NCBI GenBank assembly: GCA_937926415.1
Contig: CALBAF010000513.1
Coordinates: 1-5,384 of the forward strand
Length of the DNA stretch: 5,384 nucleotides
Direction of reading: 5' to 3'
From: an uncultured Actinomyces sp.
GTDB taxonomy: Bacteria > Actinomycetota > Actinomycetes > Actinomycetales > Actinomycetaceae
Shown: positions 1 to 5,011 of the stretch, one piece after another
How the letters are laid out: the number at the start of each line of letters is the position of its first letter
Numbering within the stretch: the first letter of the stretch is position 1
Translations under genes and position numbers: made by a program
Notes under the pieces: model-generated
What the model was told of the DNA's origin: nothing
The model's database searches: none
The model's input: only the letters and a program-made list of their open reading frames with translations

Positions 1-659
1 CGCGCGCCGAAGGCCTGGCCCGCCGACGTGAAAGCCGTGTCGATCGACCAGTACTGGGCGCTCACGTGCGCCATGCGGTCACGCTCCCGGGCGACCACGA
101 GGCGCGTAGCCACCGACTGCACGCGGCCGGCGGACAGGGACGGGCGGATCTTGCGCCACAGGAGAGGCGAGACCTCGTAGCCGTAGAGGCGGTCGAGGAT
201 GCGGCGGGTCTCCTGCGCGTCCACGAGGTCGGTGTCCAGGTCGCGCGTGTTCTCCAGGGCGCGCTGGATCGCTTCCTTCGTGATTTCGTGGAACACCATG
301 CGGCGCACGGGAACCTTCGGCTTCAAGACCTGCAGGAGGTGCCACGCGATGGCCTCACCCTCGCGGTCCTCATCAGTTGCCAGATAAAGTTCGTCGCACT
401 CCTTGAGGAGCTTCTTGAGTTCGGTGACCTTTTTCTTCTTGTCCGGGTTCACCACGTAGTACGGTGCGAAACCGTCATCCACGTTGACGGCGAAGCGGCC
501 GAAGGGCCCCTTCTTCATGTCCTTGGGCAGCTCGGAGGGCTGCGGGAGGTCGCGAATGTGGCCGATGGAGGCGGTCACGTGGTAGTCGGGACCCAGGTAT
601 CCCTCGATGGTGGCTGCCTTCGCAGGAGACTCCACGATCACGAGCTTCGTCGCTGACAT
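1..659 (-). CDS. topA: DNA topoisomerase I, N-terminal part (cut by the window edge)
   Basis: Type IA topoisomerase, which relaxes negatively supercoiled DNA by transient single-strand cleavage. The 219 visible codons hold the Toprim domain: VIVESPAKA at residues 7-15 with the catalytic Glu10, and the acidic Mg-binding motif TDEDREGEA at 95-103 with Asp96, Asp98 and Glu100. It continues into the start of the arch region with [18 protein letters not shown] (about 175-192), a highly conserved type IA block. The active-site tyrosine and the C-terminal domains lie beyond the left edge. The start is ATG at 659-657, chosen because the ESPAK block then sits at its usual distance from the N-terminus and a GGAAGG ribosome binding site lies just upstream on the minus strand. 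The gene is transcribed away from the rest of the window. The family call is secure. Confidence 0.97.
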   Translation of the reverse strand, partial: MSATKLVIVESPAKAATIEGYLGPDYHVTASIGHIRDLPQPSELPKDMKKGPFGRFAVNVDDGFAPYYVVNPDKKKKVTELKKLLKECDELYLATDEDREGEAIAWHLLQVLKPKVPVRRMVFHEITKEAIQRALENTRDLDTDLVDAQETRRILDRLYGYEVSPLLWRKIRPSLSAGRVQSVATRLVVARERDRMAHVSAQYWSIDTAFTSAGQAFGA

Positions 660-684
660 TGCCGGTCCCTTCCGTCGCTTCCCC

Positions 685-694
685 AGTATTTGTA
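685..694 (-). promoter_or_regulatory. Possible topA promoter -10 element
   Basis: Read on the minus strand, this AT-rich patch in GC-rich surroundings is TACAAATACT. TACAAA matches five of six bases of TATAAT when read as TACAAA/TACAAT-like, and the overlapping AATACT is an alternative. Initiation about 7 nt further on would give a 5' UTR of roughly 20 nt containing the GGAAGG ribosome binding site of topA. No convincing -35 hexamer is visible at 16-18 bp, so the call rests on position and base composition. Confidence 0.3.
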
Positions 695-802
695 GCACCC
701 TCACCCGCGGTTCACCCGGCGAGGCATCTGGGATGGACCTTACCGCGTCCCACCCGCATCTGGGTACCGGGGGCGCTTCCGCGCGTCTCACGCCCCTCGG
801 GT

Positions 803-831
803 TTGACATTCACGAGGCAGTGGCGGATTCT
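803..831 (+). promoter_or_regulatory. Possible distal promoter toward the DUF1266 gene
   Basis: Consensus -35 TTGACA (803-808), a 17-bp spacer, then GATTCT (826-831), which matches TATAAT at only three positions. If used, it would give a 5' UTR of about 140 nt that includes the CCTAT/ATAGG dyad at 882-894. The weak -10 keeps confidence low. Confidence 0.25.
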
Positions 832-940
832 CGCGCGCGGGCGCGCCCGGGCGACGCATCGGAGTGGTGCACGCGGCGATACCTATTACATAGGGGAAGC
901 CCCGGCCTCGTCCCACGTGGCGCGCACGAGCGCCCCTGAA

Positions 941-970
941 TTGTGTGATGTGCTTTCCATCGGGCACAAT
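941..970 (+). promoter_or_regulatory. Possible leaderless promoter of the DUF1266 gene
   Basis: TTGTGT (941-946) and CACAAT (965-970) are separated by 18 bp. The -10 matches four of six consensus bases. Its last base lies 6 bp before GTG 977, the distance expected for transcription starting on or next to the start codon. This would explain why no Shine-Dalgarno sequence precedes that GTG. It is inferred from spacing only. Confidence 0.35.
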
Positions 971-976
971 CAGTCT

Positions 977-2002
977 GTGCTCCAGAATTTCCTCTCCGAC
1001 ATTCCGTTCCCGATTTGGTTCGCGATCGGCTGCGTCATCGTGGCCCTTGCGACGCATTACTTCAAGCAGGCTGCGGCCCGCTCGAAGGGTGCCGTTCCCG
1101 CGCCGCGCGACGTGCGCAAGGCCGGCAAGGAAGGCGAGTGGAACAAGCTCAACGAGCACCACACCCCGAAGCTGCGCGGCAAGCGCGAGGACATGGCCAC
1201 CGACCCGCAGGCTCGCCTGCTGGCCCCGTCCATGGTCTACTCGCTGTGCGCCGATGAGATCGTCAACCGTCTGGAGCTCGCGCAGCCGGGCGCCATGAAG
1301 GCGATGTTGGAGCGCGACTGGGGTATCACGGACCGCGAGGGCCTGCTCCGCCAGATCTATTCGCTTCTGCGCGCCGGGCACCGCGAGGATTTCGCAGCCC
1401 TGCGCGAGCGCTGCGCGAGGCCCGGCTGGGCGGACACCGAGATCGCTCGCCTGAATAAGACCGCCGACTCGTCGATGGAGGACTGGGAGCGCCGCTGGCG
1501 CATCCGCCGTTTCCTGGACAACGACCGCGGCATCCAGACCCTCGATTTCGCCGCGTGGGACCTCATTCGTGCCGCGAACCTGACGCGCGCGGGTGCCGGC
1601 CAGGGCTGGCTGAGCGAGGACGAGGCCTGGGACACTCTCGCGGTCATCAACCGGGCTTTGCAGTTCTCCTACTCCTCGTGGGAGGAGACGTGGGAGGCCT
1701 TCCGCGTCACCCGCTGGCTGTGGGCCGCCGAGGGCGACGCGCAGACCGCGAACAATGACCTGCACGACCGAAACCGCGGCGAGTTCCTCGTCGGCAAGAA
1801 CGGCCTGTGGACCGCGATCCCGTGGAACGCCCCCTACCCCGCCCCGCGCTTCATCATCCTCGACGCGCTGCGCGAGATGGGCGCCCTGCACCTGCTGTCT
1901 TCCGTCAACTGGGAGGACGCCTCCGCGTGGGAGAAGGACCTCGACGCCCAGGCCCGCACCCGCGCCCCCATGTCCATCGGCGGCAAGCCGATCGTCAACT
2001 GA
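977..2002 (+). CDS. DUF1266 domain protein with N-terminal membrane anchor
   Basis: Protein of 341 aa if started at GTG 977. One hydrophobic segment near the N-terminus (residues about 11-26, around FPIWFAIGCVIVALA) predicts a membrane anchor. A basic linker and a large, mostly helical cytosolic domain rich in Trp and charged residues follow. That domain carries DUF1266 hallmarks: RDWGITDREGLLRQI with Trp115, AWDLIRAA with Trp194, LSEDEAWDTL, and YSSWEE with Trp235. The domain spans about residues 75-285, followed by a C-terminal tail ending SIGGKPIVN. DUF1266 has no established biochemical role and none is assigned here. In-frame TTG 941 and GTG 950 are alternative starts, none with a good ribosome binding site. 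GTG 977 is preferred because a -10-like element lies 6 bp upstream, fitting a leaderless mRNA. The open frame back to 659 has no family-like sequence and is rejected. A near-identical copy of the gene's 3' end lies at 4271-4314. The gene is probably co-transcribed with the next one. Confidence 0.88.
   Translation: MLQNFLSDIPFPIWFAIGCVIVALATHYFKQAAARSKGAVPAPRDVRKAGKEGEWNKLNEHHTPKLRGKREDMATDPQARLLAPSMVYSLCADEIVNRLELAQPGAMKAMLERDWGITDREGLLRQIYSLLRAGHREDFAALRERCARPGWADTEIARLNKTADSSMEDWERRWRIRRFLDNDRGIQTLDFAAWDLIRAANLTRAGAGQGWLSEDEAWDTLAVINRALQFSYSSWEETWEAFRVTRWLWAAEGDAQTANNDLHDRNRGEFLVGKNGLWTAIPWNAPYPAPRFIILDALREMGALHLLSSVNWEDASAWEKDLDAQARTRAPMSIGGKPIVN
1953..1996 (+). repeat. Direct repeat, copy A (inside the DUF1266 gene end)
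   Basis: This 44-bp segment of the intact DUF1266 gene recurs at 4271-4314 with two mismatches, same orientation, offset 2318 bp. The pair brackets the small membrane protein gene and the ABC-F gene, so recombination between the copies could delete or excise that segment. Confidence 0.9.
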
Positions 2003-2020
2003 TCCCCTTAAACATCCCGT

Positions 2021-2025
2021 AGGAG
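2021..2025 (+). promoter_or_regulatory. Ribosome binding site of the small membrane protein
   Basis: AGGAG lies 6 bp before ATG 2032. This strong, well-spaced site contrasts with the absence of one before the DUF1266 gene, and it fixes the start of the small downstream gene. Confidence 0.8.
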
Positions 2026-2031
2026 ACCACC

Positions 2032-2301
2032 ATGTCCGACCAGCATTTCCCGACCGAGAACGAGGGCGCAAAGCCCGGCGGCAACACCGGTTCCGTCCAC
2101 GGCGAGGCCCCGCTCATCCGTAAGAAGGAGGAGCTGACCCCCGAGCAGTACAAGCGCCAGCGCAACAACCTCATCCTCATGGCGCTGCTCGTGGTCCTCA
2201 TCATCGCGGCCTTCGTCGCCTTCCCCTACATCAAGGCAGCTGTGCTGGGTGGCGCCGCGGTCGTCGCCCCGGTGGCCGGCTTCGCGCCGCTGCTGTTCTG
2301 A
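2032..2301 (+). CDS. Small membrane protein of unknown function
   Basis: Protein of 89 aa that I do not recognise. Residues 1-45 are polar and charged, with a Gly/Glu-rich start and a basic stretch (IRKKEELTPEQYKRQRNN) just before the membrane, so the N-terminus is probably cytosolic by the positive-inside rule. Residues about 47-64 (LILMALLVVLIIAAFVAF) form a clear transmembrane helix. A second hydrophobic, Ala/Gly/Pro-rich stretch (69-89) runs to the C-terminus and may be a second helix or a hairpin. It starts 29 bp after the DUF1266 stop with its own AGGAG site and is followed by a strong terminator, so the two genes form a likely two-gene operon. Since both products are membrane-associated, a physical or functional partnership is a reasonable inference but unproven. 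Confidence 0.8.
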   Translation: MSDQHFPTENEGAKPGGNTGSVHGEAPLIRKKEELTPEQYKRQRNNLILMALLVVLIIAAFVAFPYIKAAVLGGAAVVAPVAGFAPLLF

Positions 2302-2324
2302 GGATCTCTCAGTAGTCGCCGTTC

Positions 2325-2366
2325 CTCCCCCGCGGGCCCCAACGAGGGCTCGCGGGGGAGTATTTT
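2325..2366 (+). terminator. Strong intrinsic terminator after the DUF1266 operon
   Basis: A 15-bp stem (2325-2339 with 2346-2360, one G-U wobble) closes a 6-nt loop, CAACGA. TATTTTG follows immediately on the plus strand. It ends the DUF1266/small-membrane-protein transcript 23 bp after the stop codon and isolates the ABC-F gene, which needs its own promoter. Confidence 0.9.
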
Positions 2367-2375
2367 GTCCGGGTG

Positions 2376-2417
2376 TCCTCCCGCATGCCCATATCGTCCG
2401 GCGGCAAGCCGTTAGTC
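2376..2417 (+). pseudogene. Possible degenerate relic of a DUF1266 C-terminal tail
   Basis: Read in the frame of 2373, this stretch gives SSRMPISSGGKPLVL, resembling the DUF1266 tail RAPMSIGGKPIVN. Thirteen bases, CGGCGGCAAGCCG (2399-2411), are identical to 1978-1990 in the DUF1266 gene and in the same codon phase. It has no start, ribosome binding site or domain context. The match is short and the bases GC-rich, so chance is not excluded. Confidence 0.35.
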
Positions 2418-2485
2418 TTGTCAGACGGCCCCAGGAGGACGCCCCATTTCCGTGCAGAACTACCGCGCCTGCGCACCGTTGCCGG

Positions 2486-2491
2486 TATAAT
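2486..2491 (+). promoter_or_regulatory. -10 element of the ABC-F promoter
   Basis: A perfect TATAAT in GC-rich surroundings, downstream of the terminator at 2325-2366 and upstream of the ABC-F gene. I see no -35 hexamer at 16-18 bp. Initiation 6-8 nt after the hexamer would fall at 2497-2499, on the ATG of the three-codon leader ORF at 2498. Confidence 0.65.
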
Positions 2492-2497
2492 GTCCCC

Positions 2498-2509
2498 ATG
2501 GACTCCTGA
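2498..2509 (+). CDS. Three-codon leader ORF (Met-Asp-Ser-stop), probably leaderless
   Basis: ATG GAC TCC TGA. The ATG lies 6 bp after TATAAT, where transcription should begin, so the micro-ORF would be translated from the 5' end without a ribosome binding site, as is common in Actinobacteria. Its TGA (2507-2509) overlaps the first bases of the left arm of the inverted repeat (2508-2517) that can pair with the ABC-F start. A ribosome terminating or stalling here would cover that arm. Short leader ORFs are known to control other ABC-F and drug-resistance genes. That this one is translated is an inference. Confidence 0.45.
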   Translation: MDS

Positions 2510-2551
2510 CATAATGCCTCCCTGCCCCTCCTCCCCAAGGTGCATTATGTC
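2508..2551 (+). promoter_or_regulatory. Inverted repeat enclosing the ABC-F start codon (candidate translational switch)
   Basis: GACATAATGC (2508-2517) and GCATTATGTC (2542-2551) are perfect 10-bp complements separated by 24 nt. In mRNA the right arm buries the ABC-F start codon AUG (2547-2549). The C-rich loop contains the weak Shine-Dalgarno AAGG (2537-2540). The left arm abuts the stop of the Met-Asp-Ser leader ORF. The simplest reading is a start-sequestering hairpin opened by a ribosome on the leader. A DNA operator for a dimeric repressor just downstream of the promoter is the main alternative. Confidence 0.6.
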
Positions 2552-4256
2552 CACGATTGTCTTTTCCCACGTCTTCTTTTCCTACGGCACGCTGCCCGTC
2601 CTCACTAACGTCTCCTTCACGTGTGGGCCCGCCGACCGCCTCGTCGTCGTCGGCCCGAACGGGATCGGCAAGTCAACGCTGCTGGCCCTCGCAGCGGGCC
2701 GACTCCAGCCGGACTCCGGAACGATCACCGGCCCGGCACTCTCCGCAACCCAGCTAGTTCCCCCAATTCATCGGCCCGCGGCCACGCGGTCAGCACCGGG
2801 AGTCCCTCTGGCGTCCCACCCTCCACTCGCGGGGGACAGGGAGTCCCGCACCATCGCACAGCTCATCAATGCCGCCACGTCGGACACCCGCGAGCTGGCG
2901 GCGCGCTTCGACTTCCTCACCGAGCGCCTCGCCCGGGACCCCTCTCCGCGCGACGAAGCTGAGTACGACCGCGTCCTAGCGGCGATGATCACGCGGGATG
3001 CGTGGACCATCGACACGCGCCTCGAACAGACCCTGGAGGCCCTCGACCTAGGAGGCCTCGACCGCTCCCGCCCCCTCGCCTCCCTCTCCCCAGGGCAACG
3101 TGCCCGCCTGCGCCTGGCCCTCACCCTCATCGATCGACCAGAGGCCCTCGTCCTGGACGAGCCGACGAACCACCTGGACACTGACGGGCGCGAGCACCTG
3201 GCACACACAATCGACGACTGGCAGGGCCCGGTGCTCATGACCAGCCACGACCGAGCCTTCATTGAGCGCACGGCGACCGCGCTGCTCGACCTGGATCCGA
3301 CACCGTGGCGGGCGGTGGCAATCTCCAAGGGAGAGCCCGCGGACTTCGGGGCGTACAGGGTACGAGGATCCTATTCGGACTACCTGCGCAACAAGGCCGA
3401 CGCACGCTCGCTGCACACCGCGATCCATGCGGATCAGCAGGCCGAGAAACGCCGACTCGTATCTCACCAGCGGGATTCGACGGTGGTGGGGCACGCACGC
3501 TTCAAACCCCGCACCGAGACGAGGATGGCACAGAAGTACTACGCCGACCGCAGCCAGGCCGCCTCGACGAGGCGCATCAACGACGACTCCCAGAAGCTGT
3601 CGGTCCTCGCGGCACGCGAAGTCCCCAAGCCCCGCTATGACGAGGGTGCGTTCTCTTTCCCCCGCGCCATGAGGACCACCACGGGCGGGAGGTCACCGCA
3701 CCCACACGCAATGGGTATCGCCCTGGCCGTCCGCGGCGCGTCGGTGGAGGGACGCCTAGCGCCGACATCCTTCGAGGTGCGCTACGGCGAGCACCTCCTC
3801 GTCGCGGGGCCCAACGGGTCGGGCAAGACCACCCTACTGGAGTGGATCGCACGCGGGGCCCCCAGCGGGGCGCACGGATGCGTCGACGCCGCCTCCGGGG
3901 TCGTCCTCGTGCCCCAGGTGCTCCCGCGGCCCGGCGACCCCCTCATCCCCGAGGATGCGTGGTACCTGGGCATCGGGGAGGCCGGGAAGGGATTCGTTCC
4001 CCCAGCGGCGTGGAACCGGCCGCTCGGTGAGCTCTCCGCGGGAAACCAACGCAGGGCTCAGCTGGCATTCGCGGCGCGGGCCGACGCTCAGATCCTCGTG
4101 ATCGATGAGCCCACGAACTACCTGGACCTGAACGCCCTGGAGTCCCTCGAAGAGACAATGCGCAAGTGGGAGGGAACCCTGGTTATCTCAACGCACGACG
4201 AGTGGCTGATCACCCGCTGGTGGGGACGCCTCCACCGGCTCGACGAGAGACGATAG
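2547..4256 (+). CDS. ABC-F family ATPase, probable ribosome-protection (antibiotic resistance) type
   Basis: Protein of 569 aa with two ATP-binding cassettes and no membrane segment, so a soluble ABC-F protein that binds the ribosomal E site rather than a transporter. NBD1: Walker A GPNGIGKST (36-44), signature LSPGQ (180-184), Walker B with catalytic Glu in LVLDEPTNHLD (Asp204, Glu205), switch TSHD (His234). NBD2: Walker A GPNGSGKTT (421-429), signature LSAGN (496-500), DEPTNYLD (Asp520, Glu521), switch STHD (His550). All catalytic residues are intact. The linker (about 250-388) contains GSYSDYL, a charged helical stretch and MAQKYYADRSQAAS, reminiscent of actinobacterial macrolide/lincosamide resistance ABC-F proteins such as TlrC, though the subtype and drug are not proven. 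ATG 2547 fits the family's N-terminus (MSTIVFSHVFFSYG), with a weak AAGG upstream. Earlier in-frame starts overlap the promoter and leader. Expression is probably controlled by the leader ORF and hairpin. Confidence 0.92.
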   Translation: MSTIVFSHVFFSYGTLPVLTNVSFTCGPADRLVVVGPNGIGKSTLLALAAGRLQPDSGTITGPALSATQLVPPIHRPAATRSAPGVPLASHPPLAGDRESRTIAQLINAATSDTRELAARFDFLTERLARDPSPRDEAEYDRVLAAMITRDAWTIDTRLEQTLEALDLGGLDRSRPLASLSPGQRARLRLALTLIDRPEALVLDEPTNHLDTDGREHLAHTIDDWQGPVLMTSHDRAFIERTATALLDLDPTPWRAVAISKGEPADFGAYRVRGSYSDYLRNKADARSLHTAIHADQQAEKRRLVSHQRDSTVVGHARFKPRTETRMAQKYYADRSQAASTRRINDDSQKLSVLAAREVPKPRYDEGAFSFPRAMRTTTGGRSPHPHAMGIALAVRGASVEGRLAPTSFEVRYGEHLLVAGPNGSGKTTLLEWIARGAPSGAHGCVDAASGVVLVPQVLPRPGDPLIPEDAWYLGIGEAGKGFVPPAAWNRPLGELSAGNQRRAQLAFAARADAQILVIDEPTNYLDLNALESLEETMRKWEGTLVISTHDEWLITRWWGRLHRLDERR

Positions 4257-4270
4257 CGCTGAGGGCAGCC

Positions 4271-4314
4271 CCCGCACCCGCGCCCCCATGTCCATCGGCG
4301 GCAATCCGATCATC
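4271..4314 (+). repeat. Direct repeat, copy B (downstream of the ABC-F gene)
   Basis: Second copy of the 44-bp segment at 1953-1996, with mismatches at 4305 and 4312. It lies outside any intact gene and forms most of the orphan DUF1266 tail. Confidence 0.9.
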
Positions 4315-4320
4315 CTGTAG
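4271..4320 (+). pseudogene. Orphan 3' end of a second DUF1266 gene
   Basis: Bases 4271-4314 match 1953-1996 of the DUF1266 gene at 42 of 44 positions, the first 34 being identical. In the corresponding frame it reads PRTRAPMSIGGNPIIL then TAG (4318-4320), against ARTRAPMSIGGKPIVN in the intact gene. Only the last 15 or so codons remain. Upstream similarity stops at about 4271, 14 bp after the ABC-F stop. The differences (Lys to Asn, Val to Ile, last residue and stop changed) look like those of a diverged paralogue rather than random decay. The body of that paralogue is absent from the window. Confidence 0.8.
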
Positions 4321-4349
4321 CGACACCCTGGCACATCACCAGCCCACTG

Positions 4350-4378
4350 GCGACACACGCCCTCACCTGCTGTACACT
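4350..4378 (+). promoter_or_regulatory. Promoter of the yefM-yoeB operon
   Basis: GCGACA (4350-4355), a 17-bp spacer, then TACACT (4373-4378), which fits TAnnnT. Transcription would start near 4385, giving a short leader with the AGGAG site of yefM. The -10 and start region overlap the two TGTACA operator cores, as expected for autorepression. Confidence 0.5.
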
Positions 4379-4388
4379 GTTCTGTACA
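4371..4388 (+). promoter_or_regulatory. Paired TGTACA operator for YefM-YoeB autorepression
   Basis: Two copies of the palindrome TGTACA, at 4371-4376 and 4383-4388, have centres exactly 12 bp apart and lie just upstream of yefM over the probable -10 and transcription start. In E. coli, YefM and the YefM-YoeB complex bind paired palindromes with TGTACA cores at this same spacing. The match in motif, spacing and position strongly supports the same role here. Confidence 0.8.
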
Positions 4389-4410
4389 TAGGCGAGCACA
4401 GGAGCACCCC

Positions 4411-4680
4411 ATGAAGATCATGACCTACACCGAGTCGCGCGCACGCTACGCCGAAGTCCTCGACCAGGTCGTCAACGACCGCGAGGAAATCGTCATCACC
4501 CGACAGGGCCACGAGAGCGTCGTCATCATCGCCCTCGACGAGTACGAGTCCCTCATGGAGACCGTCTACCTCATGCAGTCCCCGGCAAACGCCCGTCACC
4601 TGCGTGAATCGATCGCACAGCTGCGACACGGCAACCTCGAAGAGCACGATCTCATCGATATCCCTGATGCGGAGAACTAA
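4411..4680 (+). CDS. yefM: Antitoxin of the Phd/YefM family
   Basis: Protein of 89 aa. Its N-terminal Phd/YefM fold (about 1-58) starts MKIMTYTESRARYAEVLDQV and contains the family motif EEIVITRQGHESVVIIALDEYESL (residues about 25-48). The segment ETVYLMQSPANARHLRESI matches the YefM region leading to the C-terminal tail. The acidic tail (HGNLEEHDLIDIPDAEN) is the part that in YefM is flexible and wraps the toxin. It neutralises YoeB and represses its own operon through the N-terminal dimer. AGGAG (4400-4404) lies 6 bp before the ATG. The stop is 2 bp before the yoeB start, so the two are translationally linked. Confidence 0.95.
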   Translation: MKIMTYTESRARYAEVLDQVVNDREEIVITRQGHESVVIIALDEYESLMETVYLMQSPANARHLRESIAQLRHGNLEEHDLIDIPDAEN

Positions 4681-4682
4681 CG

Positions 4683-4952
4683 ATGCTCAAAGTCTTGTGG
4701 ACCCCACACGCCTGGAACGACTATGTCTGGTGGCAGTTCGAGGATCGCAAGACCCTCAAGCGCATCAACGCCCTCATTGCGGATATCCAGCGCAATGGGA
4801 ACGAGGGGATCGGCAAGCCTGAGCCTCTTCGCTACGAGTTCTCGGGGTACTGGTCACGCCGGATCGACTCACGGCACCGCCTGATCTACCAGATCAGCGA
4901 CGACGGCAAAGCCCTCTGGATCATTTCCTGCCGCTTCCACTACGGCCAGTAG
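4683..4952 (+). CDS. yoeB: YoeB-type ribosome-dependent mRNA endonuclease toxin
   Basis: Protein of 89 aa of the RelE superfamily, close to the usual YoeB length (84 aa in E. coli). It cleaves mRNA in the ribosomal A site and is held inactive by YefM. Landmarks align without gaps to E. coli YoeB through the core: LKVLWTPHAWNDYVWWQ at the start, GKPEPL with Glu47 (E. coli Glu46), SGYWSRRI, HRLIY with Arg66 (Arg65), and the C-terminal CRFHYGQ with His86 and Tyr87 (His83, Tyr84). All catalytic residues are intact, so the toxin is probably active, with two extra residues (Gly-Gln) after the usual terminal Tyr. GGAG (4671-4674), inside the end of yefM, is the ribosome binding site. Two bases separate the genes, as in typical antitoxin-first operons. 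Confidence 0.96.
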   Translation: MLKVLWTPHAWNDYVWWQFEDRKTLKRINALIADIQRNGNEGIGKPEPLRYEFSGYWSRRIDSRHRLIYQISDDGKALWIISCRFHYGQ

Positions 4953-5011
4953 GAGATCACGGGCCCGGGCCGGTTCCACCCCCACAACAAGTAACGTCAC
5001 TCTTACGCCAA

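Larger units (their letters stand above)
660..940. other. Divergent intergenic region between topA and the DUF1266 gene
   Basis: About 300 bp without a supported gene. Both strands stay open in some frames only because of the high GC content. It holds the topA promoter region on the left. A perfect TTGACA at 803-808 is followed 17 bp later by a poor -10 (GATTCT, 826-831). A 12-bp self-complementary CGGGCGCGCCCG lies at 838-849, and the inverted repeat CCTAT-TAC-ATAGG at 882-894. A 9-bp direct repeat GCATCTGGG occurs at 724-732 and 756-764. None of these can be assigned firmly. Confidence 0.5.

Noticed and set aside
66..656. Plus-strand open frame of 196 codons at the left end
   Set aside because: Antisense to topA, whose Toprim motifs are unmistakable on the minus strand. 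The plus frame has no recognisable domain.
724..764. 9-bp direct repeat GCATCTGGG at 724-732 and 756-764
   Set aside because: Too short and isolated. The 32-bp offset has no promoter-related meaning that I can support.
838..849. 12-bp palindrome CGGGCGCGCCCG as an operator
   Set aside because: It lies in a run of alternating G/C, where such palindromes arise easily by chance, and has no supporting context.
659..976. In-frame upstream extension of the DUF1266 protein to a start at 659
   Set aside because: Open only because of high GC content. The added residues are low-complexity Pro/Ala/Arg-rich, overlap the topA start and promoter region, and carry no family-like sequence.
788..2071. Long minus-strand open frame of 427 codons opposite the DUF1266 gene
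   Set aside because: Shadow of the real gene. Its composition is Arg/Gly/Val-rich without motifs, and the plus strand has clear DUF1266 hallmarks.
2373..2546. ABC-F protein starting at GTG 2373 or at ATG 2385, 2490 or 2514
   Set aside because: The extra residues contain the TATAAT promoter and leader elements and do not resemble an ABC-F N-terminus. ATG 2547 gives the canonical start into the first cassette.
1953..4314. The 44-bp direct repeats as attL/attR of an integrated mobile element
   Set aside because: No integrase or other mobility gene lies between them, and the mismatches look like paralogue divergence within codons. Kept only as an alternative model in the repeat finding.
4166..4414. 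Plus-strand open frame of 82 codons spanning the end of the ABC-F gene and the relic
   Set aside because: Starts inside the ABC-F gene in another frame, reads the relic out of its coding phase, and lacks a ribosome binding site.
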